Of a stretch of DNA of 64,000 nucleotides, positions 58,595 to 64,000 are shown piece after piece. Every line of letters begins with the position of its first letter. The first letter of the stretch is position 1. The position numbers were made by a program, and so were the translations under genes. The notes below the pieces were generated by a model, which searched no databases, was not told where the DNA came from, and saw nothing but the letters and a program-made list of their open reading frames with translations. This DNA is from Actinobacillus genomosp. 2 (GTDB lineage Bacteria > Pseudomonadota > Gammaproteobacteria > Enterobacterales > Pasteurellaceae): positions 1 to 64,000 of the forward strand of contig NZ_CP103807.1 of the NCBI RefSeq assembly GCF_029773605.1, given 5' to 3'.

Positions 58595-58987
58595 TTACCC
58601 ACTTTGGCATAAACGTAAAATTTCTGCCTGAATTTGTTGTAAGCCATTAAGACGAGTACTAGTCAAATTTTGAGAAATTTTTAATGTTTCAAAAAGTGCA
58701 GTAATTGAGAAAGTTTGTAATTCATTGAGTGATTTCTCATTTAATGCAATCACAATAATCGCCAAAATTCCCTGCATTAAACGAGCATCGCTATAGGCAC
58801 GCACTTTGCGAGGTGTCGTTTGAAATTCAAACCATAAGCGGCTTTCACAGCCGTGAATCTCAGGTAATTGTGCTAACTCTTCTTCGGTTGGTTTAGCTAA
58901 CTGGCGGCTTAATTGAATTAACAAGCGGTATCTTTCTTCCCAAGATTTGCAAAACTCAAATTTTTGGTAAATGTCTTCTAACGTCAT
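58595..58987 (-). CDS. SufE/CsdE-type sulfur acceptor protein
   Basis: The 130-residue product belongs to the SufE family, which takes persulfide sulfur from a cysteine desulfurase for iron-sulfur cluster or other sulfur transfer. The acceptor cysteine lies in IHGCESRLWFEF (the family pattern GCxSxVW). Further family-like segments are WEERYRLLIQLSRQL, DARLMQGILAIIVIAL and LTSTRLNGLQQI. No sufS or csdA is adjacent, so CsdE-like or orphan SufE cannot be decided. The ATG at 58987 is preferred to an upstream TTG at 59017. A USS (58921-58930) lies inside. Confidence 0.85.
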   Translation of the reverse strand: MTLEDIYQKFEFCKSWEERYRLLIQLSRQLAKPTEEELAQLPEIHGCESRLWFEFQTTPRKVRAYSDARLMQGILAIIVIALNEKSLNELQTFSITALFETLKISQNLTSTRLNGLQQIQAEILRLCQSG

Positions 58988-59111
58988 ATTTTTCTTGATT
59001 AAAGCTAAATTTTGCAAAAGATTTTAACAATCTGACCGCTTATTGTTAATGATTTTCTTAAAATTTGATAGAATTATACGTATTTTTCAGATTTCGGATA
59101 AGGAACCCAAA

Positions 59112-59702
59112 ATGGCAGTAATCCCAATGGTGGTTGAACAAACCTCAAAAGGCGAAAGATCATACGATATTTATTCACGTTTACTTAAAGAACGTATTAT
59201 TTTTTTAAACGGTGAAGTTGAAGACCATATGGCAAACTTGATCGTAGCACAGCTTCTTTTCTTAGAATCGGAAGATCCTGAAAAAGATATTTATTTATAT
59301 ATCAACTCACCGGGTGGTGTAGTAACGGCAGGTTTAGCAATTTACGATACAATGAACTTTATTAAACCGGATGTTGCAACACTTTGTACCGGACAGGCTT
59401 GCTCAATGGGAGCTTTCTTATTATCCGGTGGTGCAAAAGGCAAGCGTTTTGCTTTACCGCATGCACGTGTGATGATCCATCAACCGCTAGGTGGCTATCG
59501 TGGACAGGCAACCGATATTCAAATTCATGCACAAGAAATTTTAAAATTAAAAGAAACTTTAACGCAACGTATGGCTGAACATAGCGGTCAACCGTTTGAG
59601 AAAGTGGCAGCGGATACTGAGCGTGATAATTTTATGTCAGCTTTTGAAGCAGCTGAATACGGTTTAATTGATAAAGTTTTAACACACAGAGATACAAAAT
59701 AA
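59112..59702 (+). CDS. clpP: ATP-dependent Clp protease proteolytic subunit ClpP
   Basis: ClpP forms the double-ring peptidase that works with ClpX or ClpA. The 196-residue product has the catalytic Ser in [11 protein letters not shown], His in ARVMIHQP and Asp in ERDNFMSA. The ATG at 59112 ([10 protein letters not shown]) is chosen by homology and the ribosome site AAGGAAC; a frame open from 59043 is not conserved. It overlaps clpX by one base (TAATG). Confidence 0.97.
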   Translation: MAVIPMVVEQTSKGERSYDIYSRLLKERIIFLNGEVEDHMANLIVAQLLFLESEDPEKDIYLYINSPGGVVTAGLAIYDTMNFIKPDVATLCTGQACSMGAFLLSGGAKGKRFALPHARVMIHQPLGGYRGQATDIQIHAQEILKLKETLTQRMAEHSGQPFEKVAADTERDNFMSAFEAAEYGLIDKVLTHRDTK

Positions 59703-60961
59703 TGGCAAATTTTGAGAAAGAACCACATTGTAGTTTTTGTGGCAAAAGACGTACCGAAGTTGATCAGCTTGTTGAAGGTGCGGAAGGTTATATCTGTAAT
59801 CACTGTATTGAAGAGTCTTACGCATTGTTAAACGGTGAGGAAGAACCGTTAATTGATGAAAAACAAGACGAAGAGAAATTCTTTGAAAATGTACCGACTC
59901 CACACGAAATTCATGCACATTTAGATGAGTATGTTATCGGTCAAGAACACGCGAAAAAAGTATTGTCCGTAGCGGTTTATAACCACTATAAACGTTTACG
60001 CAATGCACTTTCGGACCATAAAGAAACGAATGGCGTAGAGTTAGGTAAAAGTAATATTTTATTAATCGGCCCGACCGGTAGCGGTAAAACTTTATTGGCG
60101 GAAACGTTGGCTCGTCGTCTAAATGTACCGTTTGCAGTCGCAGATGCGACTACGTTAACTCAAGCCGGTTATGTCGGTGAAGACGTAGAAAACGTAATTC
60201 AAAAATTACTGATGAAATGTGATTTTGATGCGGAACAAGCTGAGCGTGGTATCGTCTTTATTGATGAGATTGACAAAATCACACGTAAATCGGAAAGCCC
60301 GTCAATTACCCGTGATGTATCCGGCGAAGGTGTACAACAGGCGTTATTAAAATTAATTGAAGGTACGGTGGCGAATATCAATCCGCAAGGTAGTCGTAAA
60401 CATCCAAAAGGTGAAACGATTCCGGTTGATACCTCGAAAATCTTATTTATTTGCGGCGGTGCATTTGCCGGTTTAGACAAGATTGTGGAAGCTCGTACGA
60501 ATAAACAAGGCGGAATCGGTTTCGGTGCGGAGCTGAAAAAAGACAAAGATCGTGAAGATTTAACTGAATTATTTAAACAAGTTGAACCAGAAGATCTCGT
60601 TAAATTTGGATTAATTCCGGAGCTTATCGGTCGATTACCGGTTGTGACTCCGTTACAAGAGCTGGATGAAGAAGCGTTAATTCAAATTTTAACCGAACCG
60701 AAAAATGCGATTATCAAGCAATATCAAGCATTATTCCAAATGGAAGGTGTTGAGCTGAAATTTACCAAAGATGCGTTAATTGCGATTGCTCAGAAATCCA
60801 TTGTACGTAAAACCGGTGCGCGTGGCTTGCGTTCGATTGTTGAGAATCTACTGTTGGATACGATGTATAACTTACCAACACTTAAAGCAGAGAAAAATGT
60901 GCAGAAAGTGACGGTTGGAAAAGGTTGTGTTGAAAACGGCGATAAGCCGAAAGTGGAGTAA
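59702..60961 (+). CDS. clpX: ATP-dependent Clp protease ATP-binding subunit ClpX
   Basis: ClpX is an AAA+ unfoldase feeding ClpP. The 419-residue product has the N-terminal Cys4 zinc domain ([11 protein letters not shown] ... YICNHC). The AAA+ core carries Walker [13 protein letters not shown], Walker [10 protein letters not shown], the [15 protein letters not shown] pore region and the IGF loop ([11 protein letters not shown]) that docks ClpP. Translational coupling with clpP by TAATG. Length matches the family. Confidence 0.98.
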   Translation: MANFEKEPHCSFCGKRRTEVDQLVEGAEGYICNHCIEESYALLNGEEEPLIDEKQDEEKFFENVPTPHEIHAHLDEYVIGQEHAKKVLSVAVYNHYKRLRNALSDHKETNGVELGKSNILLIGPTGSGKTLLAETLARRLNVPFAVADATTLTQAGYVGEDVENVIQKLLMKCDFDAEQAERGIVFIDEIDKITRKSESPSITRDVSGEGVQQALLKLIEGTVANINPQGSRKHPKGETIPVDTSKILFICGGAFAGLDKIVEARTNKQGGIGFGAELKKDKDREDLTELFKQVEPEDLVKFGLIPELIGRLPVVTPLQELDEEALIQILTEPKNAIIKQYQALFQMEGVELKFTKDALIAIAQKSIVRKTGARGLRSIVENLLLDTMYNLPTLKAEKNVQKVTVGKGCVENGDKPKVE

Positions 60962-60970
60962 GCATAGCTA

Positions 60971-60999
60971 AAATGGACAATGTTTTCATTGTCCATTTG
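60971..60999 (+). terminator. Hairpin after clpX
   Basis: AAATGGACAATG (60971-60982) and CATTGTCCATTT (60987-60998) form a perfect 12-bp stem with loop TTTT. The following GTTTTA is only a weak T run. Confidence 0.65.
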
Positions 61000-61055
61000 T
61001 TTTATCTGTATAGGCATAGCCGTTACGCAAACGATAGTATCTTTAAAGAAATTAT

Positions 61056-62036
61056 ATGAATATTTGGCAATCTACCTCAATTATTACTTGGCTGCTTGCA
61101 CCGTTTTCATTGCTGTTTTGGCTGATTAGCCAAATCCGCTTGTTTTTGTTTCGCAAAAAAATCTTAAAATCGTATCGCTCTCCGGTGCCGGTGTTAGTGG
61201 TTGGCAATATTTCGGTAGGGGGTAACGGAAAAACGCCTGTGGTTGTTTGGTTAGTAGAACAGCTACAACAACGTGGTGTTAAAGTCGGTGTGATTTCTCG
61301 TGGCTATGGCGGTAAGAGCAAAGACTTTCCTCAATTAGTCACTAAACAGAGTTCAGCGAAAATGGTAGGTGATGAACCGGTGTTGATTGTGCAACGAACC
61401 GGTGTGCCGTTGGCAATTTCACCAAATCGTCAGCAAAGTATCGAATTGCTATTGAGTCAATTTGAGCTGGATTTAATTGTTACCGATGACGGCTTGCAAC
61501 ATTACGCCTTACAGCGAGATATCGAATGGGTTGTGGTGGATGGTATACGTCGCTTTGGTAATGGTTTTGTTTTGCCTGCCGGTGGCTTACGTGAGTTACC
61601 AAGCCGCTTGCAATCGGTACAAGCGATTATCTGTAATGGTGGAAAGGCTCAACCGAATGAACATCTAATGACGCTCGAACCCGAATTTGCCGTTCACCTC
61701 GAAACGGGAGAACAGAAGCCGATAACCGATTTTATCGGGCAAGAGTGTGTGGCGATAGCCGGTATCGGACATCCACCTCGTTTTTTTAATATGCTGGAAA
61801 ATTTAGGTATTAAATCACTTAAAACACAAGGCTTTGCCGATCATCAAGCATTTGAAGCTGACCAACTTAAATCACTTGCAGCCGAACAAATTCCGTTACT
61901 GATGACAGAAAAAGATGCGGTAAAATGCCAAACTTTTGCGCAGCAAAATTGGTGGTATGTACCTGTTTCTGCAAAATTTTCACCGGAATCGACTGCTTGT
62001 TTACTCGAACCGATTTTAAAACGATTAGGAAAATAA
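61056..62036 (+). CDS. lpxK: Tetraacyldisaccharide 4'-kinase LpxK
   Basis: LpxK adds the 4'-phosphate to the lipid A precursor made by LpxB. The 326-residue protein has an N-terminal membrane anchor ([20 protein letters not shown]), the P-loop [36 protein letters not shown] and a C-terminal [11 protein letters not shown]. Length matches E. coli (328). A small YcaR-type gene follows after one base, as usual. msbA, often upstream, is not here. Confidence 0.96.
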   Translation: MNIWQSTSIITWLLAPFSLLFWLISQIRLFLFRKKILKSYRSPVPVLVVGNISVGGNGKTPVVVWLVEQLQQRGVKVGVISRGYGGKSKDFPQLVTKQSSAKMVGDEPVLIVQRTGVPLAISPNRQQSIELLLSQFELDLIVTDDGLQHYALQRDIEWVVVDGIRRFGNGFVLPAGGLRELPSRLQSVQAIICNGGKAQPNEHLMTLEPEFAVHLETGEQKPITDFIGQECVAIAGIGHPPRFFNMLENLGIKSLKTQGFADHQAFEADQLKSLAAEQIPLLMTEKDAVKCQTFAQQNWWYVPVSAKFSPESTACLLEPILKRLGK

Positions 62037-62037
62037 T

Positions 62038-62205
62038 ATGAACGAAAAACTGATTAATAATCTTGCTTGTCCGGTAACGAATACTAAACTTGAGTGGGAT
62101 AAAGCTAATAATCGCTTGATTAGCCGAGAGGCAAAATTAGCTTATCCAATTCAAAACGGCATACCGGTGTTATTACCAGAAGCAGGCGAAAAGCTCGAAG
62201 ACTAA
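62038..62205 (+). CDS. ycaR: Small Trm112-like protein of the YcaR/UPF0434 family
   Basis: This 55-residue protein starts MNEKLINNLACPVTNTKLEW and ends with YPIQNGIPVLLPE. It is the YcaR/Trm112-like small fold, usually encoded between lpxK and kdsB. Its function is unknown; Trm112-like proteins in other organisms support methyltransferases. Only one Cys of the zinc-type CPxC pair is present (CPVT), as in relatives. It begins two bases after the lpxK stop. kdsB does not follow here. Confidence 0.88.
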   Translation: MNEKLINNLACPVTNTKLEWDKANNRLISREAKLAYPIQNGIPVLLPEAGEKLED

Positions 62206-62226
62206 ATATTTCGTCGATTTATAGGA

Positions 62227-62282
62227 TAAGCGGTCGGATTTTTCGGATTTTTGCAAAAAATTGCTGAAATTTAAGCGCTTGC
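62227..62282 (+). repeat. Degenerate USS pair after the YcaR gene
   Basis: AAGCGGTCGGATTT near 62228 and AAATTTAAGCGCTT near 62268 are poorly matched inverse copies. It may be a decayed USS hairpin. Confidence 0.5.
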
Positions 62283-62299
62283 TTTGAGAACAGAAAATA

Positions 62300-62331
62300 A
62301 AAAACGCTAAGTCAAATGCCTTAGCGTTTTT
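62300..62331. terminator. Bidirectional terminator between the YcaR gene and tRNA-Ala
   Basis: AAAAACGCTAAG (62300-62311) with CTTAGCGTTTTT (62320-62331), loop TCAAATGC. It lies ten bases beyond the 3' end of the tRNA. Confidence 0.88.
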
Positions 62332-62340
62332 TGAATTTAA

Positions 62341-62449
<109 letters not shown>

Positions 62450-62465
62450 AGCTGTCAATAGGAAA

Positions 62466-63905
62466 TTATGCTTGTGCTTGAATAAATTCAATCGCTTTTT
62501 GAATACGAGCTAAAGTACGCTCACGTCCGACTAATTTGGCAGTGATATCCATTGACGGTGATTGTCCTGAGCCAGTTACAGCTAAACGGAACGGCATCCC
62601 CACTTTACCCATACCGATTTCTAAATCAGCAGCAGTTGCATTCATCGCATCATGAATCGCTTCTACGTTCCAATCGGTTAAAGCGGTTAATTTTTCCAAT
62701 AATTTTGCAAGTGGCGCAACTGCTTCTGGTTTGAAGTTTTTCGCCGTAGCTTTTTCATCATAACCGTCAAATTCTTGATAGAAATAACGGCTTGCAGTAG
62801 CCAGCTCTTTTAAGGTTTTCGCACGTTCGCTTAATACCGGAATAATCTCTTCTAACGCCGGACCGTTTGACGTATCGATGGCTTGATCATTCATATGCCA
62901 CGCTAAATATTTTGCCACGTGTTCAGCCGGTAAGCTACGCATATAGTGTTGGTTTAACCATTGTAATTTATCGGTATTGAACGCACTTGCCGATTTACTT
63001 ACTGAGTGGATGTCGAATAATTCGATCATTTCTTCACGGCTAAAGATTTCTTGGTCGCCGTGACCCCAGCCTAAACGCACTAAATAGTTAATTAATGCTT
63101 CCGGTAAATAACCGTCATCACGATATTGCATAACACTTACCGCACCGTGGCGTTTTGATAATTTCTGACCGTCATCACCGTTAATCATTGAAACGTGAGC
63201 ATAGGTTGGAATTGGTGCCCCTAATGCTTTTAAAATATTGATTTGGCGAGGCGTGTTGTTGATATGGTCTTCGCCACGTACAACGTGCGTAATACCCATA
63301 TCCCAGTCATCTACCACTACGCAGAAGTTATAAGTCGGTGAACCGTCTGTGCGGCGAATAATTAAGTCATCTAATTCGCTATTGCTGATTTCGATACGAC
63401 CACGTACTGCATCATCAAACACCACTGAACCTTCTTGCGGGTTTTTAAAACGCACTACGTGTGGTTCATCCGCTGAATGTTCGTGATTACCTAAGCAATG
63501 ACGGTCATAACGAGGTTTTTCTTTATTTGCTTCTTGTTCGTGACGTAAGTTTTCTAAACGTTCTTTTGAGCAGTAGCAACGGTACGCTAAACCTTGCTCG
63601 ATCATTTGATCGATAACTTGGTTATAACGGTCAAAACGTTTGGTTTGATAGTATGGGCCGTGTTCCCAAGCAAGATTTAACCATTCCATACCTTCAAGAA
63701 TGGCTGCGGTTGCTTCCGGTGTTGAACGCTCTAAGTCGGTATCTTCGATACGTAATACAAATTCACCGTTAAAGTGTTTTGCATATAACCAAGAATATAA
63801 AGCGGTACGTGCACCACCAACGTGTAAATAGCCGGTTGGGCTAGGTGCGAAACGGGTACGCACTTTTACATTTGGATCTAAAGGGAAAAGAGTTTCGATA
63901 TTCAT
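62466..63905 (-). CDS. gltX: Glutamyl-tRNA synthetase
   Basis: GltX charges tRNA-Glu. The 479-residue product is a class I synthetase with the HIGH-type motif [15 protein letters not shown] near the N-terminus and the KMSKS-type motif KLSKRHG near residue 254. It also has the zinc-like CYCSKERLE segment with a Cys-x-Cys pair. The ATG at 63905 ([12 protein letters not shown]) is chosen by homology; the frame is open back to 63953, but the extra 16 residues are not conserved. Confidence 0.97.
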   Translation of the reverse strand: MNIETLFPLDPNVKVRTRFAPSPTGYLHVGGARTALYSWLYAKHFNGEFVLRIEDTDLERSTPEATAAILEGMEWLNLAWEHGPYYQTKRFDRYNQVIDQMIEQGLAYRCYCSKERLENLRHEQEANKEKPRYDRHCLGNHEHSADEPHVVRFKNPQEGSVVFDDAVRGRIEISNSELDDLIIRRTDGSPTYNFCVVVDDWDMGITHVVRGEDHINNTPRQINILKALGAPIPTYAHVSMINGDDGQKLSKRHGAVSVMQYRDDGYLPEALINYLVRLGWGHGDQEIFSREEMIELFDIHSVSKSASAFNTDKLQWLNQHYMRSLPAEHVAKYLAWHMNDQAIDTSNGPALEEIIPVLSERAKTLKELATASRYFYQEFDGYDEKATAKNFKPEAVAPLAKLLEKLTALTDWNVEAIHDAMNATAADLEIGMGKVGMPFRLAVTGSGQSPSMDITAKLVGRERTLARIQKAIEFIQAQA

Positions 63906-64000
63906 TATTGTTAGCCTATTAAGTAATTTGCCGAGAACGGCTTTTTTAAACAAAAGATTAATCTATTCTACTACGGTTAACCTAGCGGTTGAAGGTTAAA

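Overview
This window looks like the chromosome of a Pasteurellaceae bacterium, most likely Actinobacillus pleuropneumoniae or a very close relative. It is AT-rich, its gene content and gene order are gammaproteobacterial, and it is sprinkled with the Actinobacillus-type DNA uptake signal sequence (USS core ACAAGCGGT, often followed by C-rATTT), both inside genes and as inverted pairs between genes. It contains a periplasmic Cu,Zn superoxide dismutase, a P2-type porin and a FetA-type receptor, all consistent with a host-adapted mucosal organism. The window starts exactly at the dnaA start codon, so it probably begins at base 1 of a finished chromosome. Almost everything is core genome. I see no prophage, insertion sequence, integron, CRISPR array or rRNA operon.

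Layout. 1-3618: dnaA-dnaN-recF replication operon. 3672-11159: sodC, asd, sohB, lpxB, a P2-like porin, an exported metallo-beta-lactamase-fold protein and a divergent GATase1/AraC-type regulator. 11185-17345: mfd and pepN, divergent. 17469-20295: plsY divergent from folB-EamA exporter-cdd, whose genes are joined by TAATG overlaps. 20341-25303: ftsY-ftsE-ftsX divergent from rsmD, a YciU-type DNA-mimic gene and an HpaC-like flavin reductase. 25428-28732: tehB, then an uncharacterised 309-residue gene with hslR and hslO. 28856-36585: nudE-cysQ, then a pentose-phosphate cluster (zwf, pgl, an MFS transporter, gnd) with a decayed DUF1016/YhcG nuclease gene before gnd. 36658-45541: cysZ divergent from zipA-ligA, then galE, ampG and a Fur-type-controlled FetA/FrpB receptor. 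45649-50397: adk, mdh, argR, yfcH, degP/htrA. 50652-57375: mlaFEDCB-ibaG-murA envelope operon and ettA, which carries a one-base frameshift. 57462-64000: dnaQ, two tRNA-Asp genes, a SufE/CsdE-type gene, clpP-clpX, lpxK with a 55-residue YcaR-type gene, tRNA-Ala(GGC) and gltX.

The genes cover replication and repair (dnaA, dnaN, recF, mfd, ligA, dnaQ), envelope building (lpxB, lpxK, plsY, murA, ampG, mla, zipA, ftsEX), envelope quality control (degP, sohB, clpXP), sulfur handling (cysZ, cysQ, SufE-like) and NADPH supply (zwf, pgl, gnd).

The most unusual points are: (i) ettA, whose reading frame is broken exactly at a T_TTT_TTC heptamer, where a -1 shift would restore the conserved protein; (ii) a strong tRNA-Ala promoter nested inside the gltX terminator hairpin; (iii) a row of five hairpins between zwf and pgl; (iv) a DUF1016 remnant with its nuclease middle deleted; (v) an inverted repeat covering the porin Shine-Dalgarno; and (vi) USS copies reused as terminators and as the last codons of genes.
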